This document shows, in pieces, positions 16,258 to 25,944 of a stretch of 64,000 bases of DNA. How positions within the stretch are numbered: the first letter of the stretch is position 1; the number at the start of each line of letters is the position of its first letter. This DNA is from an uncultured Gammaproteobacteria bacterium (GTDB taxonomy: Bacteria; Pseudomonadota; Gammaproteobacteria; Pseudomonadales; Pseudohongiellaceae), in assembly GCA_913060695.1 (NCBI GenBank), contig CAJXUA010000013.1, positions 33,640 through 97,639 on the forward strand. The letters are read 5' to 3'. Position numbers and translations under genes: made by a program. A model generated the notes under the pieces. It ran no database searches. It saw only the letters and a program-made list of their open reading frames with translations, and had not been told where the DNA came from.

Positions 16258-16827
16258 ATGAAGCACGAAACCGATCAGCAGCTGGTAGACCGAGTCCTCG
16301 CTGGGGACAAGTCGGCGTTTAATTTCCTTGTGCTGCGCTATCAACACAAGGTGGCCGCGTTGATCTCGCGCTTCGTTAAGGATTCCCACGAGGTCGAGGA
16401 TGTATCGCAAGAGGCTTTTATTAAGGCCTATCGCGCTCTCAAATTATTCCGCGGCGACAGTGCCTTTTACACATGGCTGTACCGTATAGCCGTGAACACC
16501 GCTAAGAACTATCTGGTATCTCGCGGCAGGCGGCCACCGTCCACTGATTTCGACATAGACGATGCGGAATTGGTGGAGGATACTCCGGCACTACGCGAGA
16601 GCGAGACCCCCGATGGGCAGCTGCAGCGCGATAAACTAGAGGCATTGATCGATCAAGCGATCGAGGACCTGCCTGAGGATCTGCGCACCGCGTTTCGGCT
16701 ACGTGAATTCTCAGGGCTTAGCTATGAGGACATCACGCAGATCATGGATTGCCCGGTTGGCACTGTACGCTCGCGTATTTTCAGGGCCCGCGAGGCGATC
16801 GATAAAAAAATTCGCGAGTTTATGTGA
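16258..16827 (+). CDS. rpoE: RNA polymerase sigma-E factor (RpoE/AlgU)
   Basis: This 189-residue ECF sigma factor directs transcription of envelope-stress genes. Region 2 contains DVSQEAFIKAYRAL and the promoter-melting segment FYTWLYRIAVNTAKNYL. Region 4 carries LREFSGLSYEDITQIM and the helix-turn-helix VGTVRSRIFRAREAI. ATG follows GGAGACGTGCGCT. It is divergent from nadB and is followed, after an unusually long 164-base gap, by its anti-sigma factor gene. Confidence 0.95.
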   Translation: MKHETDQQLVDRVLAGDKSAFNFLVLRYQHKVAALISRFVKDSHEVEDVSQEAFIKAYRALKLFRGDSAFYTWLYRIAVNTAKNYLVSRGRRPPSTDFDIDDAELVEDTPALRESETPDGQLQRDKLEALIDQAIEDLPEDLRTAFRLREFSGLSYEDITQIMDCPVGTVRSRIFRAREAIDKKIREFM

Positions 16828-16952
16828 AATCGTGGAACCAAGTATTCGGAACGTTGTCATACTCGTAACAATGTCAGATTTATGCCATATTTTAAATTTG
16901 CTCAGTATGCGTAATATGAAAGATCTAGATCTAAACGATTTACCCCTATCCC

Positions 16953-16972
16953 CAACTGCCTAGGTGCAGTTG
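16953..16972 (+). other. hairpin in the rpoE-rseA gap
   Basis: A perfect 7-bp stem CAACTGC/GCAGTTG closes a six-base loop 19 bases before the rseA start. There is no U tract, so a terminator is unlikely; an RNA-processing or translation-modulating role is possible. Function is not known. Confidence 0.45.
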
Positions 16973-16991
16973 CAGTAAGCAGAGGTATTGC

Positions 16992-17588
16992 ATGAGTTTG
17001 GAAAATAGCCACGGTCGCCCTTTGGAAGAATCATTGTCTGCCTTGCTAGACAATGAGGCTGACGATCTTGAGATCCGCAGATTGCTTAAAAATGCTCCTG
17101 AAAATAGGGAGTTAGAGCAAACTTGGAGACGATTTAACTTGGTCAGTTCCATGCTGCACCATGAAGACGTAGCCCCTGTTTCGGCGGCCGCCTCGCAGCG
17201 CATCTTCGATGCTATCGATGCCGAAGACGCCTACAGCGCTGATTCTCAAGCGCCAGTTATTAAGTCAGTGGGCACGCTCTGGAATGGCTTTGGTCGAATG
17301 GCGATCGCCGCATCCGTTGCGCTTGCAGCATTTATCACTTTCCAGTCATTCCTAGACACATCTGTTGGCACCGCTCCAATAGCAGTCCAGAGTGCTCCAG
17401 CCGCTGAGTCTATGCAGCTAGCCGATACCAATAGAACGGTTGAATTCGATGAGGCGGCACAGCAGCGGCTCAATGAATATATCGACAGTGCTTCTATCCA
17501 GTACATCGATAACAATAGCGATAGACCGCAGTTTAATATCTTCGAAGACTCACAGCTGATTCGCCAAGTTAATCAGATCGAACCTTAA
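16992..17588 (+). CDS. rseA: anti-sigma-E factor RseA (MucA)
   Basis: This 198-residue single-pass membrane protein should hold RpoE inactive. The N-terminal cytoplasmic anti-sigma domain includes SLSALLDNEADDLEIRRLL and RRFNLVSSML, a membrane helix lies around residues 98-118 (FGRMAIAASVALAAFITF), and a periplasmic tail follows. Stress-activated proteolysis of this family runs through a DegS/AlgW protease and then RseP; an RseP is encoded at 47860 in this window. No RseB gene follows; the next gene is mucD. Confidence 0.88.
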   Translation: MSLENSHGRPLEESLSALLDNEADDLEIRRLLKNAPENRELEQTWRRFNLVSSMLHHEDVAPVSAAASQRIFDAIDAEDAYSADSQAPVIKSVGTLWNGFGRMAIAASVALAAFITFQSFLDTSVGTAPIAVQSAPAAESMQLADTNRTVEFDEAAQQRLNEYIDSASIQYIDNNSDRPQFNIFEDSQLIRQVNQIEP

Positions 17589-17606
17589 TTATTCCGGTCG
17601 AGTAGG

Positions 17607-17628
17607 GCTGCTTAGGCAGCCTTGTTTG
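17607..17628 (+). terminator. weak terminator-like hairpin after rseA
   Basis: A 6-bp stem GGCTGC/GCAGCC with a four-base loop is followed by TTGTTT rather than a pure T tract. It lies 19 bases beyond the rseA stop and could partly separate rpoE-rseA from mucD, which has a 182-base upstream gap. Confidence 0.45.
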
Positions 17629-17770
17629 CCGCACCTACTCTCCAGTTCGCACTTTGTAATCTTTTCATACAAAGCTTGCCCGCCAATCGTTCGCGCTGTA
17701 CTTTACGACTCTAACACCAGAGCGGCTCCTGTTGCCGTGTCTGTGTGTTCCGTTTTTTGGGAGTCAAAGT

Positions 17771-19186
17771 ATGAAATTACTATGCCGGACGGCGCGCTCA
17801 AATCTACAAGCCCCGATATTCGCGCTTCTGCTCACTCTATTCTCGGTTCCGTCCAATGCCGCCTCTTCCTTGCCGGATTTTGCGGATCTCGTCGAAAAAA
17901 ATGCCCCGGCCATCGTCAATATAGCGACGCTGCAGTCAGCGCGCTCCCGTGGCGTGGGCCGGGGCGATGATATCGAGGAGCTTCTGCGCCGACTTGCTCC
18001 AGAAGATCAGCTTCCGCCCGATTTTGACGATATGCCCTCGCGGCCACGCGGTGGCGTAGGTTCTGGATTTATTATCTCCGAAGACGGCTATCTCATTACC
18101 AATCACCATGTTGTTACTGGCGCTGATCAAATTACGGTGACCCTTAATGATCGCCGCGTGTTCGAGGCGACTGTTATTGGTACCGATGAGCTGTCCGATG
18201 TGGCGCTGCTCAAGATCGAGGCCACCGGCCTGCCTGCCGTCTCTTTCGGAGACTCCGAGAAGATCCGAGTTGGGGAGTGGGTGCTCGCGATTGGCTCTCC
18301 TTTCGGACTAGAGTTCTCCGCTGCGGCTGGCATCGTGAGTGCAAAAGGACGCGCTGTGCCCGGCAATCAAACGAATTATGTGTCTTTTATTCAGACCGAT
18401 GTGGCGATAAATCAGGGTAACTCCGGTGGTCCCTTGTTTAATCTAGAGGGGGAGGTCATCGGCATCAACTCGCAGATACTCAGTAGCTCAGGCGGCTCTA
18501 ACGGTGTGTCCTTCGCTATCCCGAGCAGCGTTGCCTTGAATGTAGTCGAACAGCTGCGCGAGACCGGAACGGTTAGTCGTGGGCTATTGGGTGTGCTTAT
18601 CAAGGATGTCGACTTTGCGCTAGCAGAGGCCTTCAGTATGCCTCGACCGCGTGGTGCTTTTGTAGACGAAGTGCAGCCTAGCAGCCCAGCGGAGCAGGGC
18701 GGGGTACAGAACGACGACATTATCATTGGCTTCAACGATCGTGAGATCGAGTCCTCTTCGCAGTTACCTTTCTATGTAGGTCAGGTACGCCCAGGCAGTA
18801 CTGCTCGCCTTACTATCATGCGTGATGGTGCGGTTATTCAGCTCAATGTCGTAGTGGGTAGTCTGCCGGGCAGTGGTGTAGCCTCCGCTAATCCACAGGT
18901 AGAGCCTCCGCGTGCAAACACGCTCGGGCTTACAGTTAGCCCGCTTAGCCAAGAGGCACAAAGAGTGGCCGGAATCGTGGGTGTGCGTGTCGATGAGCTC
19001 GATGCAGGTCCTGCAGCGAATGCAGGGCTATTAAGCGGCGATGTCATTATTGAACTCAACCGCCTTGCGGTTCCGACTATAGAGGCTTTCGGGCTTGCGG
19101 TGGAGACACTGCCTAGCGAAGGTTTCGTGCCTATCCGCATCTGGCGCGAGGGCCGCGGCACCACTTTGGTGTTGGAGCTGGAATAA
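17771..19186 (+). CDS. mucD: periplasmic serine protease MucD (DegP/HtrA family)
   Basis: This 471-residue protease/chaperone degrades misfolded envelope proteins. The signal peptide ends near SVPSNA. The catalytic triad is visible as H in ITNHHVV, D in ELSDVALLK and S in NQGNSGGP. Two PDZ domains follow (around AVDEVQPSSPAEQGG and VDELDAGPAANAG). I chose ATG 17771, preceded by GGGAG, over an in-frame ATG at 17732 that would add 13 residues before the signal peptide. In Pseudomonas mucD belongs to the algU operon, and here too it follows rseA. Confidence 0.93.
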   Translation: MKLLCRTARSNLQAPIFALLLTLFSVPSNAASSLPDFADLVEKNAPAIVNIATLQSARSRGVGRGDDIEELLRRLAPEDQLPPDFDDMPSRPRGGVGSGFIISEDGYLITNHHVVTGADQITVTLNDRRVFEATVIGTDELSDVALLKIEATGLPAVSFGDSEKIRVGEWVLAIGSPFGLEFSAAAGIVSAKGRAVPGNQTNYVSFIQTDVAINQGNSGGPLFNLEGEVIGINSQILSSSGGSNGVSFAIPSSVALNVVEQLRETGTVSRGLLGVLIKDVDFALAEAFSMPRPRGAFVDEVQPSSPAEQGGVQNDDIIIGFNDREIESSSQLPFYVGQVRPGSTARLTIMRDGAVIQLNVVVGSLPGSGVASANPQVEPPRANTLGLTVSPLSQEAQRVAGIVGVRVDELDAGPAANAGLLSGDVIIELNRLAVPTIEAFGLAVETLPSEGFVPIRIWREGRGTTLVLELE

Positions 19187-19195
19187 AGCGGATGC

Positions 19196-19220
19196 TAGGA
19201 GCCTGCCCTGCAGGTTCCTA
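19196..19220 (+). other. imperfect hairpin after mucD
   Basis: TAGGA-CCTGC pairs with GCAGG-TCCTA with one opposed single-base mismatch and a three-base loop, ten bases past the mucD stop. No U tract follows, so it may protect the 3' end or be a factor-dependent end rather than an intrinsic terminator. Confidence 0.45.
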
Positions 19221-19392
19221 CAGTTTAATATTCCACTGACAGTGTGGGCCTTATGCTGTAGACTTGCCGGCTTGCTTTTCACTGCTCTACGGCTAATCTG
19301 TTTAGGCTGCGCAATTGGCGCAAAGCCCCGCGGGCTCTGGCCGAAGGCAAGAAAACCATCCCCCATTAATTATTGATTTGTGATCCTATTCT

Positions 19393-21192
19393 GTGAGCGA
19401 CCTTAGCCATATCCGCAATTTCTCGATTATTGCCCACATCGACCATGGTAAATCCACCTTGGCGGACCGATTCATTCAAACCTGCGGCGGCCTTGCCGAT
19501 CGAGAAATGGATGCCCAAGTACTGGACTCCCTCGACATCGAACGCGAGCGCGGTATTACCATCAAGGCACAGAGCGTAACGCTCTACTACACCAGTCTTG
19601 CGGGTAAACGTTATCAGTTCAATCTCATCGACACTCCGGGGCACGTTGACTTCACATATGAGGTCTCGCGCTCTTTAGCCGCCTGCGAAGGTGCGCTGTT
19701 GGTTGTCGATGCTGGACAAGGCGTGGAAGCGCAATCCGTTGCGACCTGTTATACCGCGATCGAGCAGGGTCTCGAGGTAATCCCTGTTCTGAATAAGATG
19801 GACTTGCCACAGGCCGAGCCTGAGAAGGTGCGCCAAGAGATCGAAGAGATTATCGGCATCGACGCCTCCCAGGCGGTATGCGCAAGCGCGAAGACTGGCT
19901 TGGGCGTCATCGAGATTCTAGAAGAAATAGTAAGGCTCGTTCCTCCGCCTGTCGGCGATGTGGATGCTCCCTTGCAGGCATTGATTATCGACTCCTGGTT
20001 CGATAACTACCTAGGCGTAGTATCTCTAGTGAGAGTTAAACAAGGCACCTTGCGCAAAGGCGACAAGATTATTGTTAAGACACTGGGCAAATCCCAGCTC
20101 GTCGATGGCGTCGGGGTTTTCTCTCCTAAACGCTTGGAGACGGGAGTGTTGCGCGCTGGCGAAGTAGGCTGGATGGTCGCAGGTATTAAAGTGATTAAGG
20201 GCGCGCCAGTGGGGGATACAATCACTCACGCAGCCACAGCAGACGTTCCAGCTCTGGCAGGTTTCAAGAAGATTCAGCCGCAGGTGTATGCGGGTTTGTT
20301 CCCAGTTTCCTCGGATGATTTTGAAGATTTCCGCGAAGCCTTGGAGAAACTCACACTCAATGACGCGTCTTTGTATTACGAGCCCGAGAGCTCGGATGCA
20401 CTCGGCTTCGGATTCCGTTGCGGCTTTCTTGGCATGCTCCACATGGAGATTATCCAAGAGCGTTTAGAGCGCGAATACGACCTGTCCTTGATTACCACTG
20501 CACCAACCGTAGTCTATGAAGTGCTGCTGACCAATGGCAAAACCGTACGCGTAGATAGTCCATCTGCATTGCCCTCTATCACGTCCATCGATGAGATGCG
20601 TGAGCCTATCGTGCTCGCGAGCATGCTCGTACCGCAAGAACATGTCGGTAGCCTCATTACGCTTTGCGTTAGCCGGCGCGGTGTGCAACGCGATATGCAG
20701 TTCATAGGCCGTCAGGTGTCCCTGCGTTATGAGTTGCCTATGAATGAAGTGGTACTGGATTTCTTCGATAAACTAAAATCTGCGAGTCGCGGCTATGCCT
20801 CGCTCGACTATCATTTCATTCGTTTCCAAGCGGCTAACTTGGTGCGTCTAGATGTCTTGATAAATGGTGAGCGCGTAGATGCACTCGCTTTGATTGTCCA
20901 TCGCGATCAGGCCCACCACAAGGGGCGCATGTTGGTGGAGAAAATGAAGGAACTGATTCCAAGGCAAATGTATGATGTCGCTATACAGGCCGCTATTGGT
21001 GGTCAGATTATCGCGCGTCAGACGGTTAAAGCGCTACGCAAGAACGTGATCGCCAAATGTTATGGCGGCGACGTTAGCCGTAAGAAGAAGCTGTTGGAGA
21101 AACAGAAAGCCGGTAAGAAACGCATGAAGCAAGTCGGCAATATAGAGATTCCGCAAGAGGCATTCCTCGCAGTACTAAAGGTAGATAGTTGA
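19393..21192 (+). CDS. lepA: elongation factor 4 (back-translocating GTPase LepA)
   Basis: This 599-residue translational GTPase acts on stalled or mistranslocated ribosomes. G motifs are clear: [27 protein letters not shown] and the SAKTG element. The C-terminal LepA domain ends in a basic tail with [17 protein letters not shown]. The start is GTG at 19393 ([11 protein letters not shown]), which matches the usual N-terminus although no good Shine-Dalgarno is seen. The stop codon overlaps the lepB start (TGATG). Confidence 0.95.
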   Translation: MSDLSHIRNFSIIAHIDHGKSTLADRFIQTCGGLADREMDAQVLDSLDIERERGITIKAQSVTLYYTSLAGKRYQFNLIDTPGHVDFTYEVSRSLAACEGALLVVDAGQGVEAQSVATCYTAIEQGLEVIPVLNKMDLPQAEPEKVRQEIEEIIGIDASQAVCASAKTGLGVIEILEEIVRLVPPPVGDVDAPLQALIIDSWFDNYLGVVSLVRVKQGTLRKGDKIIVKTLGKSQLVDGVGVFSPKRLETGVLRAGEVGWMVAGIKVIKGAPVGDTITHAATADVPALAGFKKIQPQVYAGLFPVSSDDFEDFREALEKLTLNDASLYYEPESSDALGFGFRCGFLGMLHMEIIQERLEREYDLSLITTAPTVVYEVLLTNGKTVRVDSPSALPSITSIDEMREPIVLASMLVPQEHVGSLITLCVSRRGVQRDMQFIGRQVSLRYELPMNEVVLDFFDKLKSASRGYASLDYHFIRFQAANLVRLDVLINGERVDALALIVHRDQAHHKGRMLVEKMKELIPRQMYDVAIQAAIGGQIIARQTVKALRKNVIAKCYGGDVSRKKKLLEKQKAGKKRMKQVGNIEIPQEAFLAVLKVDS

Positions 21193-22028
21193 TGGATATC
21201 GATTTTTCATTGGTGCTACTAATACTCGTAGTGATCTCTGGCGTGATCGCCTTGCTGGATCGTCAATTACGCGAGAAAGACCGTAAGGCCGCCGCCGATA
21301 GACTGCGTAGTGCTCAGCAACCTCATTCCGAGGCACTACAGGCCGCCATTGCCGAGGCCGAGCGCGAGCCCGTCGTAGTAGAATATGCGAAATCTTTCTT
21401 CCCCGTTCTCTTAATCGTATTGGTACTGCGCTCGTTTCTAGTGGAGCCTTTTCAGATTCCATCCGGCTCTATGATCCCAACTCTCGAGGTTGGTGACTTC
21501 ATACTCGTAAACAAATATACCTATGGCCTAAGGCTTCCGGTGGTTGGCACTAAGATAGTGTCCATCAACGAGCCCAAACGTGGTGAGGTCATGGTCTTCA
21601 TTCCACCTCACGATAAGCGCTATTTCATAAAGCGAGTAGTGGGCTTGCCTGGTGACACCATTCGCTATGAGGACAAAACCCTGTTCGTGAATGGCGAGCA
21701 AGTGATGGCCGAAGTCGTGGACGAGGCGCAGATCGAGATGCCGAATGGCATGATGCAATCGGGTATTCTATTGAATGAGACTCTCGGCGAGGTCGAACAC
21801 CTAACGCAGATTATCAACACGCCGCAACGGGGCAATGGACGCACAGTCTGGGTGGTGCCAGAAGGTCATTACTTCATGATGGGCGATAATCGCGATAATA
21901 GCGCCGATAGCCGTGTGTGGGGCGCCGTGCCAGAGGAGAATATCGTCGGTAGGGCCTTTGCAGTATGGATGCATAAGGAAGCGGGCCTTAGCTTGCCTAG
22001 CTTCAGTCGCAACGGACTAATTTATTGA
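21192..22028 (+). CDS. lepB: signal peptidase I
   Basis: This inner-membrane serine/lysine protease removes signal peptides from exported proteins. The 278-residue protein has two N-terminal membrane helices, the catalytic serine in IPSGSMIPTL, the catalytic lysine in YFIKRVVGLPGD, and the box MGDNRDNSADSR. ATG at 21192 overlaps the lepA stop by one base, which indicates translational coupling. Confidence 0.95.
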   Translation: MDIDFSLVLLILVVISGVIALLDRQLREKDRKAAADRLRSAQQPHSEALQAAIAEAEREPVVVEYAKSFFPVLLIVLVLRSFLVEPFQIPSGSMIPTLEVGDFILVNKYTYGLRLPVVGTKIVSINEPKRGEVMVFIPPHDKRYFIKRVVGLPGDTIRYEDKTLFVNGEQVMAEVVDEAQIEMPNGMMQSGILLNETLGEVEHLTQIINTPQRGNGRTVWVVPEGHYFMMGDNRDNSADSRVWGAVPEENIVGRAFAVWMHKEAGLSLPSFSRNGLIY

Positions 22029-22132
22029 AAACGAGTACTGCGTCGCGCTGTGCCTGTGTGACAGCGCTATAATGATAGGGCTTCATAGTGCATCCAGAGA
22101 TGCCGTTAACCCCGTAGATTGCAGGTGATGTC

Positions 22133-22510
22133 ATGAACACAATGCTAAACGTTTGGCCCCGCAGGCAGCGCGGATTTTCGAAACTAGGTCTCGTTTTCAT
22201 GTTGGTCGTACTGGTCAGTGGCCTGACCTTCGCGCTTAAGGTGCTGCCTGTCTACATCGATCATAATTTTGTACAAGGGGTTGCGGAATCGCTACTAGAG
22301 AGCGGCCGCGCAAACTCCATGACGCAAGCAGAGGTGCGCGAGGAAATCGCGGCCAGCATGCGAGTCAATAATGTAAGAGACTTCGATCTCGACAGCATAA
22401 GCACTAGTCGCGCCAATGGTGCGAGCATCATCAGCATTACCTACGAGCGGCGCATCCCCTTAGTCGCTAATATCGATATCATCCTCAGTTTCGACGACCA
22501 GATTCAATAG
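22133..22510 (+). CDS. DUF4845 membrane protein
   Basis: This 125-residue protein has one N-terminal membrane helix (LGLVFMLVVLVSGLTFALKV) after a basic start, then a small exported domain. It is recognised as the DUF4845 family by the KVLPVYIDH segment and its fixed position between lepB and rnc, as in Pseudomonas. Function is unknown. The TAG stop abuts the rnc ATG with no gap. Confidence 0.82.
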   Translation: MNTMLNVWPRRQRGFSKLGLVFMLVVLVSGLTFALKVLPVYIDHNFVQGVAESLLESGRANSMTQAEVREEIAASMRVNNVRDFDLDSISTSRANGASIISITYERRIPLVANIDIILSFDDQIQ

Positions 22511-23185
22511 ATGTCTGTATCCGTTCAACAGCTAGAGAAAGCGTTCTCTTACTCGTTCTCAGATCAAAGCCTCGCCCAGTTGGCTTTGACCCATAGTAGT
22601 GCCGGTTCAACGAGTAACGAGCGGCTCGAGTTTCTGGGCGACGCGATATTAGGTTTTGTGATCGCCGCGCAGTTGTATGAGCGTTACCCAGAGGCGCCAG
22701 AGGGCGAGTTGAGCCGCATGCGTGCGAGTTTAGTGAATCAGCAGAGTCTCGCCGATATCGCCGCCTCCGTGAAGCTTGGCGAGCTCTTGATACTAGGTCC
22801 AGGGGAGTTGAAGAGCGGTGGTCGCTCCCGCACCTCGATCCTCTCCGACGCGGTCGAAGCGGTACTAGGAGCAATCTATCTCGATGGCGGTCTCGAGGCT
22901 GCACGAAAGACGATTCTACAAATCTATGGCAAGATGCTACTTAGTACTGGTCAGGCCGAGCGTCGTAAGGATGCGAAGACTCTTCTTCAAGAGTTCCTGC
23001 AGAGTAAGAGCCTAGCACTCCCGGTTTATGAGGTGCTCTCCATCGAAGGGGAGGACCATTGCCAGACCTTCGTGGTGCGATGTCGGATCGACTTATTAAA
23101 ACAGGCCACAGAGGGCAGTGGCAGCAATCGCAAATTAGCGGAACAACAAGCTGCTGAGAAAGCGCTTTCGGCCCTCGGGCTGTAG
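22511..23185 (+). CDS. rnc: ribonuclease III
   Basis: RNase III cuts double-stranded RNA in rRNA and mRNA maturation. The 224-residue protein has the signature ERLEFLGDAILGFVI with catalytic acidic residues, a second acidic site in SDAVEAVLGAIYLD, and a C-terminal double-stranded RNA-binding domain ending in EQQAAEKAL. It starts directly after the DUF4845 stop, and era follows after 29 bases, the typical rnc-era pair. Confidence 0.96.
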   Translation: MSVSVQQLEKAFSYSFSDQSLAQLALTHSSAGSTSNERLEFLGDAILGFVIAAQLYERYPEAPEGELSRMRASLVNQQSLADIAASVKLGELLILGPGELKSGGRSRTSILSDAVEAVLGAIYLDGGLEAARKTILQIYGKMLLSTGQAERRKDAKTLLQEFLQSKSLALPVYEVLSIEGEDHCQTFVVRCRIDLLKQATEGSGSNRKLAEQQAAEKALSALGL

Positions 23186-23214
23186 CGTAATCGCAGGCGT
23201 ATAACGGAACATTT

Positions 23215-24129
23215 ATGCAAGACGAACAGCAAGTACAAGACGAGCAGCGCTGCGGTTTTATCGCCATTGTCGGCCGCCCCAATGTAGGCAAGTCAACGCT
23301 CCTCAATCATGTATTGCACCAGAAGATTAGCATCACCTCGCGCAAGCCGCAGACTACTCGACACCGCATCTTAGGCATTAAGACAATTGACGCGAATCAG
23401 TTCGTCTATGTCGATACTCCTGGTATGCATAAGAGTCAGAAGAAAGCGATTAATCGCATGATGAATCAGACGGCCACGAGTGCGCTGGATGGCGTCGACG
23501 TAGTATTGTTCGTGGTGGAACGACTAGTATTTAACGAGGAGGATCAAATCGTATTAGAGGCTCTTCGCAAAGTGAAGGTGCCAGTGTTGCTGCTAATTAA
23601 TAAGTGTGATTTGCTCGACACGCGCGAACGACTTCTACCGCATATCGAGCGACTGTCGAAATTACGTGACTTTGCCGAGATCATTCCGCTATCGGTCCTC
23701 GGCGGTCACAATATCGATACGGTCGAGAGCTGCGTGAAGAAATACCTCCCAGTTGGCCCTTTCATGTATCCTGAAGATCAGATTACCGACCGCAGTTCTC
23801 GCTTCATGGCGGCAGAGATCATTCGCGAGAAGATCACGCGCCAGCTTGGCGACGAGTTGCCTTACGAGGTCACCGTCGAGATCGAGAAATACACTATTCA
23901 GGACGCAGTGGTGCACATCCATGCGCTCATATTGGTGGACAAAGAAAGCCAGAAGCAGATCATCATCGGCTCCAAAGGCGATCGACTGAAAACTATCGGC
24001 AGTGCTGCGCGGGTTGATATGGAGAGGGCCTTCGAGTCTAAGGTCATGCTCAATCTATGGGTAAAAGTGAAGTCGGGCTGGGCTGACGATGAACGCGCTC
24101 TGCAAAGTTTGGGCTATCATCAAGACTAA
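23215..24129 (+). CDS. era: GTPase Era
   Basis: Era is a GTPase that binds 16S rRNA and helps 30S subunit assembly. The 304-residue protein has G1 [13 protein letters not shown]3 DTPGM and G4 NKCD, followed by a KH domain with [14 protein letters not shown]. It is part of the lepB-rnc-era-recO cluster. Confidence 0.96.
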   Translation: MQDEQQVQDEQRCGFIAIVGRPNVGKSTLLNHVLHQKISITSRKPQTTRHRILGIKTIDANQFVYVDTPGMHKSQKKAINRMMNQTATSALDGVDVVLFVVERLVFNEEDQIVLEALRKVKVPVLLLINKCDLLDTRERLLPHIERLSKLRDFAEIIPLSVLGGHNIDTVESCVKKYLPVGPFMYPEDQITDRSSRFMAAEIIREKITRQLGDELPYEVTVEIEKYTIQDAVVHIHALILVDKESQKQIIIGSKGDRLKTIGSAARVDMERAFESKVMLNLWVKVKSGWADDERALQSLGYHQD

Positions 24130-24169
24130 GCGATAGACCTTCGCTGTAGACGCCTCGGGAGTAAACAGC

Positions 24170-24901
24170 ATGCGCAGCAAAGTTGATTTGCAACCCGCGT
24201 ATGTGTTGCATACACAAGCGTTTCAAAATACGAGCCTACTCGTAGATCTATTCTGCGTCGACTACGGCCGTGTTCGCGCCGTAGCCAAAGGTGCCCGCCG
24301 CGCCGGTTCTCGCACTCGGGCTTTTCTCCAACCCTTTCAGCCTGTTCTAGTGTCGCTAAGCGGCAAAACTGATCTCAAGAGCCTGATATCGATAGAAGGC
24401 AGTGTCAACGCCATGCGCCTTGAGGGCACGCGGCTGTTTAGCGGCCTATATATCAATGAGCTTCTGGTGCGCTTGGTGATGTTCCAAGAGAGTATCCCGG
24501 AGTTATATCGCAGCTATCAGGAGGCCATCGTGGCCCTTTCTGGGGAACGCGATCTGCATGGCATTCTGCGCAAATTCGAGTTAAGCCTATTGGACTCACT
24601 AGGCTATGGAATCAACTTGGAGTGTGACTGCTATAGCGGCGAGCCCATCACCGAGCAGGGGCATTATCTATTTCATCCCGATGTGGGTTTCGAGAAGCTC
24701 TTAAGTCTTACTCCAGGCAGTCGCAGCAATGCGGCGGTATTCAGTGGCGCCGAACTACTCGCTCTGCGCGATGAAGATATACAGAGCAGCGTTCATAGCA
24801 AAGCCGCTCGAAGGCTCACTCGTATTGCGTTGCAAGTGCATCTGGGAGACAAGCCCTTGGCTAGTCGTGAGCTGTTCGCACGTGCCACTACATCCGATTG
24901 A
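24170..24901 (+). CDS. recO: DNA repair protein RecO
   Basis: RecO loads RecA onto SSB-coated single-stranded DNA together with RecR. The 243-residue protein has the N-terminal OB fold with the family motif VRAVAKGARRAGSR and helical C-terminal domain. In many relatives pdxJ follows recO; here the next gene is cysM instead. Confidence 0.92.
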   Translation: MRSKVDLQPAYVLHTQAFQNTSLLVDLFCVDYGRVRAVAKGARRAGSRTRAFLQPFQPVLVSLSGKTDLKSLISIEGSVNAMRLEGTRLFSGLYINELLVRLVMFQESIPELYRSYQEAIVALSGERDLHGILRKFELSLLDSLGYGINLECDCYSGEPITEQGHYLFHPDVGFEKLLSLTPGSRSNAAVFSGAELLALRDEDIQSSVHSKAARRLTRIALQVHLGDKPLASRELFARATTSD

Positions 24902-24925
24902 GACGGGCAAATCCCCCGCTTCGCT

Positions 24926-24953
24926 TTGCGTGCAGGTCAATACAGGGTAAAAT
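24926..24953 (+). promoter_or_regulatory. candidate sigma-70 promoter of cysM
   Basis: TTGCGT at 24926-24931 and TAAAAT at 24948-24953 are separated by 16 bases, overlapping the end of recO's downstream region. The cysM ATG lies 29 bases after the -10 box. Boxes match the sigma-70 consensus in part and were found by eye. Confidence 0.45.
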
Positions 24954-24981
24954 CGCGCAAATTTTAATCCGGGATTACGCG

Positions 24982-25875
24982 ATGTCCATCTCATTTCCTT
25001 TGCTCGAAGACCAGATTGGCAATACGCCTTTGGTGCGCCTAGCGCGCTTACCAGGGCAGACTAGCAATATCGTCTTGGTCAAACTCGAAGGTAATAACCC
25101 CGCTGGGTCCGTGAAGGATCGTCCTGCCTACAATATGATCCTGCAGGCGGAGCAGCGCGGCGATATCGTCCCTGGCGACACCTTGATAGAGGCTACCAGC
25201 GGTAATACCGGTATCGCACTTGCGATGGTCTGTGCTGTGAAGGGTTATCGATTGATTCTGATCATGCCCGAGAACATGTCTGCAGAGCGCCGCTCCTCAA
25301 TGAGTGCCTATGGCGCGCAGTTGATTCTAGTCACCGAAACCGAAGGTATGGAAGGTGCGCGCGATCTTGCGGAGCGAATGTCAAAAGAAGGCAAGGGTAA
25401 AGTACTGGATCAATTCTCGAATCAGGATAACCCCAGTGCGCACTATCTGCATACAGGTCCCGAGATCTGGCGCGATACACAGGGCTCTGTCACCCATTTT
25501 GTGAGCTCGATGGGTACCACTGGCACCATCATGGGCGTATCACGCTATCTTAAAGAGCAAAATCCCGCCGTTCAGATCGTTGGGCTGCAACCCGAAGAGG
25601 GTTCGCGTATCCCGGGTATACGACGTTGGCCTAAAGAATACCTGCCCAAAATCTTCGATGCCTCCCGCGTTGATCTCATCATCGATGTCAATCAGAACGA
25701 TGCCGAGAACACGATGCGTGCGCTGGCGAAAGAGGAAGGAATTTTCTGCGGAGTCTCCTCAGGAGGCTCTGTTCATGCAGCTCTTGCGCTGAGTAAGCGT
25801 GTCGAGAATGCGGTAATTGTGGCGATCGTTTGCGATCGCGGCGACCGCTACTTATCCACTGGGGTATTTGCCTAA
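24982..25875 (+). CDS. cysM: cysteine synthase B (O-acetylserine sulfhydrylase)
   Basis: This PLP enzyme makes cysteine from O-acetylserine and sulfide or thiosulfate. The 297-residue length is typical of CysM. The Schiff-base lysine is in NPAGSVKDRPA, the substrate loop in EATSGNTGIALA and the phosphate-binding glycines in VSSMGTTGTIMG. The ATG at 24982 begins MSISFPLLEDQIGNTPLV, the usual N-terminus; an in-frame TTG at 24898 is less likely. It forms the block cysM-rlmD-relA-mazG also known from Pseudomonas. Confidence 0.94.
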   Translation: MSISFPLLEDQIGNTPLVRLARLPGQTSNIVLVKLEGNNPAGSVKDRPAYNMILQAEQRGDIVPGDTLIEATSGNTGIALAMVCAVKGYRLILIMPENMSAERRSSMSAYGAQLILVTETEGMEGARDLAERMSKEGKGKVLDQFSNQDNPSAHYLHTGPEIWRDTQGSVTHFVSSMGTTGTIMGVSRYLKEQNPAVQIVGLQPEEGSRIPGIRRWPKEYLPKIFDASRVDLIIDVNQNDAENTMRALAKEEGIFCGVSSGGSVHAALALSKRVENAVIVAIVCDRGDRYLSTGVFA

Positions 25876-25944
25876 GGTTTGACCTCTTAGGTTTACCCTC
25901 TCGCAGTCACTTTCCAAATCACCTAGAAGACGATTCATTGCACT

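Noticed and set aside
16828..16952. Second sigma-E promoter in the rpoE-rseA gap (GGAAC boxes near 16834 and 16849)
   Set aside because: Neither box has a TCTGA-like partner at the proper 16-17-base spacing.
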